5,454 nucleotides of DNA from an uncultured Pseudomonadota bacterium (GTDB taxonomy: Bacteria > Pseudomonadota > Gammaproteobacteria > Burkholderiales > SG8-39). Below the pieces are notes generated by a model. The model did no database searches and was not told where the DNA came from. It worked only from the letters and a program-made list of their open reading frames with translations. Positions 1-5,453 of the stretch are shown here, piece after piece. The stretch is from contig CAITSH010000290.1 in NCBI GenBank assembly GCA_903895005.1, forward strand, positions 1 to 5,454, given 5' to 3'. Each line of letters starts with the position of its first letter. The first letter of the stretch is position 1. The translations under genes and the position numbers were made by a program.

Positions 1-140
1 CCGCCAAGGCCGACTCACTGCAAAAAGCCATGATCGGCCTGCTCGACAGCCCCGGCTTCCTCGACCCGGCCAACGGCAAGCCCGCATTCAGTTATGCTCA
101 CCCGCTCTTCTGGGCACCGTTCGTCCTGGTAGGCGATTAA
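1..140 (+). CDS. CHAT-domain protein, C-terminal fragment (5' end outside window)
   Basis: An open frame enters from the left edge (first full codon at position 3) and ends at TAA 138-140, giving 45 residues. The last stretch, with YAHPLFWAPFVLVGD at the very C-terminus, is the typical final strand of CHAT domains, the caspase-like peptidase fold of clan CD; many members of the family end in a near-identical Y-HP-W-PF-L-GD pattern. The preceding helix (ADSLQKAMIGLL) and the DSPGF / FSYAHP spacing also fit. The catalytic His and Cys would lie upstream of the window, so whether it is an active protease cannot be judged. It lies 32 nt upstream of the exported protein gene on the same strand, so the two are probably co-transcribed. 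Recognition of the CHAT end is firm; the N-terminal architecture and target are unknown. Confidence 0.82.
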   Translation, partial: AKADSLQKAMIGLLDSPGFLDPANGKPAFSYAHPLFWAPFVLVGD

Positions 141-158
141 TACAACACCCAACACCGC

Positions 159-163
159 AAGGA
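159..163 (+). promoter_or_regulatory. Ribosome binding site of the exported Ig-like protein gene
   Basis: AAGGA lies 9 nt before the ATG at 173. It supports that start codon and independent translation initiation after the CHAT gene stop. Confidence 0.6.
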
Positions 164-172
164 ATCGACGTC

Positions 173-613
173 ATGAAACACACCCCGCTCTGGTTTGCCG
201 CATGCGCAACAGCGCTCGTTTGCGTCTCGGCGCAGGCCGCTCCGTTGGTCACCGAAGAAGAGGCGAAGCTGCCTAACGCACCGGGCCTTGCCACGCGCGG
301 CGTCACACGCGGACCGGGCATCAAGGTGGTGTCCCCGGATCCGGGCTCCAAGACGGTCAAATCGCCCTTTGACCTGAAGGTCGGTTTCGAGGCCCGGGGT
401 GGCGCAAAAATCGATCCGGCCAGCGTCAAGATCCACTACATGAAGACCCCGTTGGTCGACATCACAGAACGCATGAAGAACGGCATCAAGGACGAGGGCA
501 TCGAACTGCCCAAGGCTGAGCTGCCCGCGGGCGAGCATCCGATCCGCTTTACCGTCAAGGACAGTGAGGGCCGCTCAACCAGCTCGGTCGTCACGCTGAC
601 CGTGGTCAAGTAA
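173..613 (+). CDS. Small exported protein with probable Ig-like beta-sandwich domain
   Basis: The product has 146 residues. A Sec signal peptide is clear: basic start (MKH), hydrophobic core at about residues 6-18, and AQA|A cleavage after residue 22. Cys17 is preceded by Val, so this is not a convincing lipobox. The mature part (about 124 residues) has a proline- and glycine-rich linker (residues 32-60), then alternating strands from 65 to 146, with IDPASVKIHY (80-89) and a closing AGEHPIRFTVKDSEGR (119-134) before a final VTLTVV strand. That pattern fits a single Ig/cadherin-like domain in the periplasm or on the surface. No catalytic motif is visible. The gene follows the CHAT gene by 32 nt and precedes the zinc-ribbon membrane gene by 9 nt, so it is probably part of one operon. 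I do not recognise the family; the fold is inferred from strand pattern and the DxxGR motif only. Confidence 0.8.
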   Translation: MKHTPLWFAACATALVCVSAQAAPLVTEEEAKLPNAPGLATRGVTRGPGIKVVSPDPGSKTVKSPFDLKVGFEARGGAKIDPASVKIHYMKTPLVDITERMKNGIKDEGIELPKAELPAGEHPIRFTVKDSEGRSTSSVVTLTVVK

Positions 614-615
614 GG
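612..615 (+). promoter_or_regulatory. Shine-Dalgarno-like AAGG overlapping the upstream stop codon
   Basis: AAGG overlaps the TAA stop of the preceding gene and lies 7 nt before the ATG at 623. This arrangement suggests that the exported protein and the zinc-ribbon membrane protein are translationally coupled. Confidence 0.45.
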
Positions 616-622
616 CGCGGCC

Positions 623-1423
623 ATGCACTGCCCGTATTGCACCTCGGCCATCAACGATGCGGCCCTGGTCTGCCCGGTCTGCACCCGCGACCTGTACTTG
701 TTCAAACCCCTGCTCGAAAAAATAGCCGGGCTCGAGAAGGCCGCCGCAACGCCCGCAGTTGTGGCACTGGAAGCGCGGATCGCGACGCTGGAAACCGAGC
801 TTGCGGTATTGAGGTCGGCGGGGCCGGCACCGGCCACCGCAGCGGGACCGTCGAAGGCGCGAAGCTACATCGCGAGCACGCTCATCGCGTTTTTGATCCC
901 GATGCTGCTGCTTCTGGCGGCGCACTTCGCGATCATCATCATGTACGACCTCAAGCCCCTGTACCTGCGCATCGCCTCCCTGCTGGTTCCGCTGCCGTTC
1001 GGTTTTGCCTTGTTCGTATGGCATCCGCGCCGCTTTTGGGTGTCTGCGTCCATCGCCTTCGGCATGGCGGTCATGACGGTCATGGGAATGAGTGCGATCA
1101 CCGGCGCCGCCGACAACACACCTGTGCTGCCCCAGGATCTGCGCGAGGCGCGCGAAATGATCGAGTACGCGGCGAGCATCGCATTCGCCTTCATCACCGG
1201 CCTTTTGCTCGGCCGCTGGCGCTACCACCATGTGACGAGCAGGCGCCAGCCCAGCCGCATCGTCGTGTTCCTGGCGCAACTGCTCACCACCGACGCAGAC
1301 GGCCAGCTGGGCATCCAGAAAATGACTGCGCGCATCACCAAGATCGTTTCGGCGCTCACGCCGGTGACCACCGCCGGCATCTCGATCTACACCGGGATCA
1401 AGACCTTCCTCGAAAACCAGTAG
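623..1423 (+). CDS. Zinc-ribbon, coiled-coil, four-helix membrane protein
   Basis: The product has 266 residues and no family name that I recognise. Residues 3-20 form a zinc ribbon with paired cysteines CPYC (C3, C6) and CPVC (C17, C20). Residues 28-65 are rich in Leu, Ala, Glu and Lys and look like a short coiled coil (LLEKIAGLEKA, ALEARIATLETEL). An Ala/Pro linker (66-78) leads to about four hydrophobic segments at roughly 82-107, 114-133, 138-160 and 182-197. A mostly amphipathic tail of about 65 residues follows, starting with a basic stretch (RWRYHHVTSRRQPSR) and ending in a weakly hydrophobic helix. With an even number of helices, both ends should be cytoplasmic, so the zinc ribbon is probably inside. 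It is the last gene of the CHAT / Ig-like operon, and its stop is 5 nt from the convergent nudB stop. A scaffold or sensor role at the membrane is inference from architecture. Confidence 0.85.
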   Translation: MHCPYCTSAINDAALVCPVCTRDLYLFKPLLEKIAGLEKAAATPAVVALEARIATLETELAVLRSAGPAPATAAGPSKARSYIASTLIAFLIPMLLLLAAHFAIIIMYDLKPLYLRIASLLVPLPFGFALFVWHPRRFWVSASIAFGMAVMTVMGMSAITGAADNTPVLPQDLREAREMIEYAASIAFAFITGLLLGRWRYHHVTSRRQPSRIVVFLAQLLTTDADGQLGIQKMTARITKIVSALTPVTTAGISIYTGIKTFLENQ

Positions 1424-1428
1424 CGGAT

Positions 1429-1878
1429 TCAGCCGCCGGATTTTTCCGGCAGCAGCAGGATGGCGTCGCGATTGCTCCAGGAAAAGCATTTTCCGGCGGC
1501 CTCGCGCCAAGGCAGCCAAATCTGCGCCGTGTGCTCGCCAGGCGCCAGCGTGACCGGCACCGGCGCCGGCAGCGTCAATCCGAATACATGCTCGGTGTTG
1601 CGGGTGACCCCCGGTGCATAACGGTTGCGCCAACGCTTGAATATTTCGTATTCGTTTTGCATGCCCCAGTCGGTCAGGACATGCCGGGTCGCGTCAATGC
1701 CGGTTTCCTCGCGGACCTCGCGCAGCGCGGTCTCGCGCAGCGGTTCGTCTTCGCGGTCGAGGCTGCCCGTCACCGATTGCCAGAAACCAGGCGAAGCGGC
1801 ACGCTCGATGAGCAGCACCTGAAAATCGGGCGTATGGATGACCACCAGTACGGATCGCGGAATCTTGTGCGGCTGCAT
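1429..1878 (-). CDS. nudB: Dihydroneopterin triphosphate diphosphatase (Nudix hydrolase NudB)
   Basis: This cytoplasmic Nudix enzyme removes pyrophosphate from 7,8-dihydroneopterin triphosphate, the second step of folate synthesis. The product is 149 residues, the usual length. It opens with KIPRSVLVVIHT, as in NudB proteins, and has the GFWQSVTGS segment (31-39), a Nudix box from G38 to I61 with REVREETGI (53-61), and the subfamily marks RYAPGVTRNTE (87-97, with Tyr88) and WSNRDAI (134-140). The spacing from G38 to E45 is one residue longer than the Gx5E consensus, while the metal-binding REVREE core is intact. I chose the ATG at 1878 because homology begins there; the open frame runs further upstream into the barstar gene, but that part is not NudB-like. 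There is only a poor AGAAG directly against the ATG. It is the last gene of the aspS-RNase-barstar unit, 83 nt after barstar, with a strong inverted repeat in the gap. Confidence 0.92.
   Translation of the reverse strand: MQPHKIPRSVLVVIHTPDFQVLLIERAASPGFWQSVTGSLDREDEPLRETALREVREETGIDATRHVLTDWGMQNEYEIFKRWRNRYAPGVTRNTEHVFGLTLPAPVPVTLAPGEHTAQIWLPWREAAGKCFSWSNRDAILLLPEKSGG
1435..1450. repeat. Perfect 6-bp inverted repeat at the convergent gene ends
   Basis: GCCGGA-TTTT-TCCGGC forms a 6-bp stem with a four-base loop, inside the last codons of nudB and 11 nt beyond the stop of the plus-strand zinc-ribbon gene. It has no T-tract after the stem on either strand, so it is not a standard intrinsic terminator. 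It could still slow converging polymerases or protect a 3' end. Confidence 0.35.
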
Positions 1879-1896
1879 CTTCTGGGAATGTTCATC

Positions 1897-1940
1897 GGCT
1901 GGAAACGCCCGACCGGCGCGGGTTTCCAGCCCATTTTCTT
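1897..1940 (+). terminator. Probable intrinsic terminator on the plus strand (10-bp inverted repeat plus T-rich tract)
   Basis: GGCTGGAAAC (1897-1906) and GTTTCCAGCC (1922-1931) are perfect reverse complements around a 15-nt GC-rich loop. On the plus strand the stem is followed almost at once by ATTTTCTT (1933-1940), the order expected of a Rho-independent terminator. On the minus strand the stem is followed by GATGAACATTCCC, with no T-run, so it should not stop aspS-to-nudB transcription; there it would be a stable hairpin in the nudB leader, ending 18 nt before the ATG. The loop is longer than in typical terminators, which lowers confidence. Confidence 0.5.
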
Positions 1941-1961
1941 GTTGCCCTGTCGCCCTTTTGT

Positions 1962-2402
1962 TCAGACCGGCGGCAGCGGCGGCACCCCGGCGTCCCAGCC
2001 CTCGGGGCCGCTGACCAGCGCCCAGAACGGCTTGCCGTGCTCCTGCCAACGGGTAGCGGCACCGTCGAGCACTTCCATTGCGGTATCAAACTCGTGTCGG
2101 TGACCCGCGCCAAAATGCTTGCTGTGCTCGAGCACCAGGACATAGCCGGGCGCCTCCACCCATGACAGGTCGGTGAGGCAGTCCTCGAACGCGTCCCAGT
2201 TGCCACCAAACCATTCCGGGAACGACATCGCCTTGGCGACAAGCGCGGTGAAGCCCTTCTTGTCGTGCACGTGGCCAATGTCCACGCGCCACACCGCGAG
2301 CCCCGCTTCCTTGGCGGCGGCCTCGATCGACTGGCTGCCCGGACCGATCTGGTAGACCCCGGCGCGGGCCTTGTCTGCAAGCAAAGTTTTGAGTGTGCTC
2401 AT
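1962..2402 (-). CDS. Barstar-family ribonuclease inhibitor
   Basis: The product has 146 residues and no signal peptide, so it should be cytoplasmic, where it would bind and neutralise the ribonuclease encoded just upstream. The barstar core is clear at residues 61-81: FPEWFGGNWDAFEDCL aligns with the PEYYGENLDALWDCLTG region of Bacillus barstar. D70 and D74 match barstar Asp35 and Asp39, and D39 is the residue that mimics an RNA phosphate in the barnase active site. A strand (YVLVLEH, 87-93) and later FWALV (126-130) fit the rest of the fold. It is longer than the 90-residue Bacillus protein, with about 35 extra N-terminal residues and a Pro-rich tail (PPLPPV). The ATG at 2402 is 2 nt from the RNase stop, with GGGA 6 nt ahead of it inside the RNase end, indicating translational coupling. 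Barstar is known to inhibit both barnase and RNase Sa. Confidence 0.9.
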   Translation of the reverse strand: MSTLKTLLADKARAGVYQIGPGSQSIEAAAKEAGLAVWRVDIGHVHDKKGFTALVAKAMSFPEWFGGNWDAFEDCLTDLSWVEAPGYVLVLEHSKHFGAGHRHEFDTAMEVLDGAATRWQEHGKPFWALVSGPEGWDAGVPPLPPV

Positions 2403-2404
2403 GC

Positions 2405-2788
2405 TTATTCCCGAATTTTCCGAAATGAGTTGTAGTGGTCGTCGGTGTAGTAAAACTCGACGCCCTTCTGTGCAACAGTGGCAGCGATGATGCGGCGTGC
2501 GCCGCGGTCTTTTGCGCCGGGTGTGCGCACCGTGTACTCGCGGTAGGTGCCGCGCGGGGCCGGCGGCAGCAGGCGCTCGCGGTTGCCGAACACGCCGTCA
2601 TCCTGCTTGTGCGCATACGGGCCGCCCTTCTTGATCAGCGCGAGTGTGGCACGCGCCTCCTGCGGCAGGTCGGCGACCGCAACCTCGCCGACAGGGCCGC
2701 GCGCCATCGCACCGGCCACAAAGAGCAGCGATGCAAACAGCGCAATAAGCAGGCGCGTCACGTTTGGCAGGTGTGAAATGAGTGCCAC
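2405..2788 (-). CDS. Secreted guanyl-specific ribonuclease (RNase Sa / barnase type, N1/T1 family)
   Basis: The product has 127 residues: a signal peptide (hydrophobic core at about 13-26, AMA|R cleavage after residue 29) and a 98-residue mature domain, close to the 96 residues of Streptomyces RNase Sa. The match to RNase Sa is direct. LPQEARATLALI (41-52) is the N-terminal helix. FGNRE (67-71) is the guanine-binding loop, with R70 and E71 matching Sa R40 and E41. The catalytic residues are E84 in REYTV, R95 and R99 in DRGARRII, and H118 in YYTDDHYNSF, matching Sa E54, R65, R69 and H85. The enzyme should cleave single-stranded RNA 3' of guanosine. There is no cysteine, so the Sa disulfide is absent. 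The start is GTG at 2788, 6 nt after the aspS stop, with GAAGG (2800-2804) ahead of it. A second GTG at 2761 would also leave a signal peptide but lacks a ribosome site. The barstar gene follows. Confidence 0.9.
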   Translation of the reverse strand: MALISHLPNVTRLLIALFASLLFVAGAMARGPVGEVAVADLPQEARATLALIKKGGPYAHKQDDGVFGNRERLLPPAPRGTYREYTVRTPGAKDRGARRIIAATVAQKGVEFYYTDDHYNSFRKIRE

Positions 2789-2794
2789 GTGCGA

Positions 2795-4573
2795 TCAGGC
2801 CTTCTCGACATTGCGCAGGCGGATGTGCAGTTCGCGCAACTGCTTGTCCGGCACCGCGGTGGGTGCGTGCACGAGCAAGTCCTGGCCGCGCTGGGTTTTC
2901 GGGAAGGCGATGACTTCGCGAATCGACTCGGCACCGCACATCATGGTGACCAGCCGGTCGAGGCCGAAAGCAATACCGCCGTGGGGCGGCGCGCCATACT
3001 GCAGTGCGTTGAGCAGGAATCCGAATTTCTTTTGCTGGTCTTCGGGCGTGATGTTGAGCGCGTCGAACACCTTGGCCTGTACTTCCTGGCGGTGGATACG
3101 CACCGAACCGCCACCCAGTTCCCAGCCGTTGAGCACCAGGTCATAGGCCTTGGCGATGGCTTTGCCCTGGTCATTGGCCAGATAGTCCTCGTGGCCGTCC
3201 TTGGGTGCGGTGAACGGGTGGTGGCGTGCCGCCCAGGTCTTCGTGTCCTCGTCGTACTCGAACATCGGAAAGTCGACCACCCACAGCGGCTTCCATTCCT
3301 TGGAGGCAAGGCCGCGCTCGTGACCGATTTTCGCGCGCAATGCGCCAAGCGCATCGTTGACGATCTTTTCGCGGTCGGCGCCAAAGAAAATGATGTCGCC
3401 GTCTTTCGCGCCGGTGCGCTCGAGCGTCGCGCGCAGCGCGGCCTCGGACAGGTTCTTGACGATGGGGGACTGCAGGCCGGTGTCGTTAAGCTGGGTGACG
3501 TCATTGACCTTGATGTAGGCGAGGCCCTTGGCGCCATAGATCTTGACGAACTCGGTATAGGCGTCGATTTCGCTGCGCGAAATGGTCGCGCCGCCGGGAA
3601 TGCACAAAGCGGCAACGCGGCCGCCGGGGGCATTGGCCGGGCCGCTGAACACCTTGAACGCGACCTCTTTCATCGCATCGGTGAGCTCGGTGAATTCAAG
3701 CGGCACGCGCAGGTCCGGCTTGTCCGAACCATAGAGACGCATCGCATCGGCGAATTTCATCACCGGAATCGGGTTCGGGAGATCGACATTGATCGCCTCC
3801 TTGAACACGGTGCGGATCATGCCCTCCATCAGGTCGCGGATTTCCTGCTCCCCGAGGAAGGAGGTCTCGACGTCGATTTGCGTGAACTCGGGCTGGCGGT
3901 CCGCGCGAAGATCCTCGTCACGGAAGCATTTGGTGATCTGGTAGTAGCGGTCAAAGCCGGCCATCATCAGCATCTGCTTGAAGAGCTGCGGTGACTGCGG
4001 CAGCGCGTAAAACTCGCCCTCGTGGATGCGCGAGGGCACCAGGAACTCGCGCGCGCCCTCGGGCGTGGACTTGTAGAGCATCGGCGTTTCGATGTCGATG
4101 AAGCCGTTGGTGTCCATGTACCTGCGCACCGCCATCGCGACGCGGTGGCGCAGCATCAGGTTCTTTTGCATCGCCGGGCGGCGCAGGTCGATGACGCGGT
4201 TTTCCAGGCGCACCGTCTCAGAGAGGTTGTCATCGTCGAGCTGGAAGGGCGGCGTGAGCGAAGGATTGAGGATCTCGATCTCGTGCGCAAGCACTTCGAT
4301 TTCGCCGCTGAACAGGTTGCTGTTGACCGTACCCTCCGGTCGCCGGCGCACGATGCCCGTGACCTTGAGCACAAACTCGTTGCGCACGGTCTCGGAGTTG
4401 GCGAAGGTCTGCTTGCGGTCCGGATCGGACACGATCTGCACCATGCCCTCGCGGTCGCGAAGATCGATGAAAATCACGCCGCCGTGGTCGCGGCGGCGGT
4501 GCGCCCAGCCGCACAGCACGACAGTCTTGCCTAGTTCGGCGGCGCTGACTTTGCCGCAATAATGAGTACGCAT
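2795..4573 (-). CDS. aspS: Aspartyl-tRNA synthetase, probably non-discriminating
   Basis: The 592-residue product is a full-length bacterial class IIb synthetase that charges tRNA with aspartate in the cytoplasm. The N-terminal OB-fold anticodon domain (about 1-105) has [13 protein letters not shown] (20-32). The catalytic core carries [13 protein letters not shown] (170-182), QSPQLFKQ (193-200), motif 2 from [14 protein letters not shown] (217-230) to E236, and motif 3 GIAFGLDR (533-540). The bacterial insertion domain lies between (about 290-420, with PGGAT and GDIIFFGAD). His30 and Gly81 match the pair known from Pseudomonas-type enzymes that also charge tRNA(Asn); E. coli has Leu and Lys there. 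The ATG at 4573 (MRTHYCGKV) fits the family start; the longer upstream frame has no similarity. No clear Shine-Dalgarno precedes it. It follows the DUF502 gene by 94 nt, and the RNase gene starts 6 nt after it. Confidence 0.97.
   Translation of the reverse strand: MRTHYCGKVSAAELGKTVVLCGWAHRRRDHGGVIFIDLRDREGMVQIVSDPDRKQTFANSETVRNEFVLKVTGIVRRRPEGTVNSNLFSGEIEVLAHEIEILNPSLTPPFQLDDDNLSETVRLENRVIDLRRPAMQKNLMLRHRVAMAVRRYMDTNGFIDIETPMLYKSTPEGAREFLVPSRIHEGEFYALPQSPQLFKQMLMMAGFDRYYQITKCFRDEDLRADRQPEFTQIDVETSFLGEQEIRDLMEGMIRTVFKEAINVDLPNPIPVMKFADAMRLYGSDKPDLRVPLEFTELTDAMKEVAFKVFSGPANAPGGRVAALCIPGGATISRSEIDAYTEFVKIYGAKGLAYIKVNDVTQLNDTGLQSPIVKNLSEAALRATLERTGAKDGDIIFFGADREKIVNDALGALRAKIGHERGLASKEWKPLWVVDFPMFEYDEDTKTWAARHHPFTAPKDGHEDYLANDQGKAIAKAYDLVLNGWELGGGSVRIHRQEVQAKVFDALNITPEDQQKKFGFLLNALQYGAPPHGGIAFGLDRLVTMMCGAESIREVIAFPKTQRGQDLLVHAPTAVPDKQLRELHIRLRNVEKA
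2800..2804 (-). promoter_or_regulatory. Ribosome binding site of the RNase, inside the aspS 3' end
   Basis: GAAGG on the minus strand lies within the last aspS codons, 11 nt before the GTG at 2788. It favours that start over the GTG at 2761, which has no purine-rich sequence ahead of it. Confidence 0.45.
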
Positions 4574-4667
4574 AGTTGGTCGATCTAAAGTGTTTGGTCT
4601 GAATTGATATCGGTGTCGGATGATCGCCGTCCCGCAAGGGAAAGCGTGTCGGATTCCAGCTTGCAAC
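4574..4667 (-). other. Gap between DUF502 gene and aspS, with a 9-bp direct repeat
   Basis: This 94-nt gap holds two exact copies of GTGTCGGAT (plus strand, 4613-4621 and 4646-4654) spaced 33 bp apart, about three helical turns. A short TCCC-GCAA-GGGA inverted repeat (4630-4641) lies between the two copies. I see no convincing -35/-10 pair, no T-box-like structure and no clear ribosome binding site for aspS. Confidence 0.3.
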
Positions 4668-5294
4668 TTACTGGTTGATTTTCTTTCCGTTGGTTCGGCT
4701 GCCCGGCGCAACCACGCCCATCGAGATGACGTACTTGAGCGCATCGTCCACGCTCATGTCCAGTTCCACCACCTCGGAGGTGGGCATCATCAGGAAGAAA
4801 CCCGACGTAGGGTTCGGGGTCGTGGGCACATACACACTGACATGCTCGCCCTGCAGATGCGCCGCCACCTCGCCGCCGGGTTGCCCGGTCTGGAACGCGA
4901 TGGTCCAGCATCCGGCGCGCGGGTACTGCACCAGCAGGGCCTTGCGAAACGCCTGTCCCCCGGGCGCGAACATGGTGTCGCTCACCTGCTTGACGCCGTG
5001 ATACAGCGTTTTCACCACAGGAATGCGTCCGAGAAGGTTTTCCCAGAATGTAATCAGGCGCTGCCCGAGGATGTTCGAGCCGAACACCCCGGTAAGGAAC
5101 ACCGCAAGAATGGTCGCGATGACACCGAGTCCGGGAATGTGCACCACGCGACCGAAGATCTCGAGTTCCGGGCGGAACTCGAAGGGCAGCAGCGTGAGTG
5201 TCTGGTCCATCGTCGTGACGATGAGGTGCAGCACCCAGATGGTGATCGCGAGGGGGATCCAGATCAGCAGACCCGTGATGATGTATTTTTTCAT
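4668..5294 (-). CDS. DUF502 family inner-membrane protein
   Basis: The 208-residue product matches the DUF502 family, whose function in bacteria is unknown to me. There are two membrane segments, at about residues 4-28 ([20 protein letters not shown]) and 53-72 ([20 protein letters not shown]). A soluble domain follows, with the family signatures [15 protein letters not shown] (90-104), a strand-rich stretch, and [10 protein letters not shown] (158-167) followed by a short MMPTSEV segment. The start ATG at 5294 (MKKYIITG) places the first helix right after a basic N-terminus as in relatives; the open frame extends upstream to 5363, but that part does not look coded. No strong Shine-Dalgarno is visible. 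In betaproteobacteria this gene commonly stands between an FmdB-type gene and aspS, as here, and the three are likely co-transcribed. The conserved link to aspS does not by itself show a role in translation. Confidence 0.92.
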   Translation of the reverse strand: MKKYIITGLLIWIPLAITIWVLHLIVTTMDQTLTLLPFEFRPELEIFGRVVHIPGLGVIATILAVFLTGVFGSNILGQRLITFWENLLGRIPVVKTLYHGVKQVSDTMFAPGGQAFRKALLVQYPRAGCWTIAFQTGQPGGEVAAHLQGEHVSVYVPTTPNPTSGFFLMMPTSEVVELDMSVDDALKYVISMGVVAPGSRTNGKKINQ

Positions 5295-5396
5295 GTGCTG
5301 CGATAGGACCGGTATGACGGGAATGACTTTGTGACGACAAGAACCGCAACGCGCGGGCGGCAAATCGGGTGCGGCACGGCCGGCGCGCCAGGACGA
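5295..5396. other. Gap between the probable fmdB-type gene and the DUF502 gene
   Basis: About 100 nt with GC-rich palindromic patches (including GGCGCGCC at about 5382-5389) and three loosely spaced TGAC words (5315, 5324, 5332). I see no terminator with a T-tract and no clear promoter, so transcription from the upstream gene could continue into the DUF502 gene. Confidence 0.3.
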
Positions 5397-5453
5397 TCAG
5401 GTCGAGGACGAAGGTGGTGTCGAAGCGGCCGGAGCGGCGGCGGGCGCCGCGGC
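5397..5453 (-). CDS. Probable FmdB-type zinc-ribbon protein, C-terminal tail only (5' end outside window)
   Basis: On the minus strand the last 18 codons before a TGA at 5397-5399 read AAAPAAAPAASTPPSSST. This Ala/Pro/Ser low-complexity tail is what FmdB-family zinc-ribbon proteins (short proteins starting MPIYAYRC, regulatory role suggested but not proven) carry after their metal-binding part in many betaproteobacteria. The call rests on the composition of the tail and on position, since the FmdB gene usually precedes the DUF502 gene and aspS. The zinc ribbon itself lies beyond the right edge. Other frames here are also open because of the high GC content, so the frame choice is likely but not certain. 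Confidence 0.55.
   Translation of the reverse strand, partial: AAAPAAAPAASTPPSSST

Noticed and set aside
212..240. Lipoprotein lipobox around Cys17 of the Ig-like protein
   Set aside because: Val at the -1 position does not fit a lipobox, and a good AQA|A signal peptidase I site follows.
575..1633. 352-codon minus-strand open frame opposite the zinc-ribbon gene
   Set aside because: It overlaps both a convincing membrane protein and the nudB end; its Arg/Gly/His-rich composition is typical of GC-driven shadow frames.
1879..2049. Upstream extension of nudB into the barstar gene
   Set aside because: The extra 57 residues are low-complexity Ala/Gly/Arg and unlike NudB; the family begins at the ATG at 1878.
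637..2103. 488-codon plus-strand open frame across the zinc-ribbon gene, nudB and the barstar end
   Set aside because: It is out of frame with the zinc-ribbon gene and antisense to nudB and barstar; Arg/His/Pro-rich with no recognisable motif.
2789..3994. Long plus-strand open frame (401 codons) opposite aspS
   Set aside because: It is fully antisense to a certain aspS, is rich in Val/Arg/Gly/His as expected from the complement of GC-rich coding DNA, and shows no domain.
4630..4641. TCCC-GCAA-GGGA hairpin upstream of aspS
   Set aside because: Only a 4-bp stem with no extension and no T-tract; the GNRA-type loop exists only on the plus strand, opposite to the direction of transcription.
4574..4744. 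Upstream extension of aspS to an ATG at 4744
   Set aside because: It would overlap the DUF502 end, and family similarity starts at MRTHYCGKV (4573).
5315..5335. Three TGAC words upstream of the DUF502 gene
   Set aside because: Four-base words with uneven spacing (9 and 8 nt) are expected by chance.
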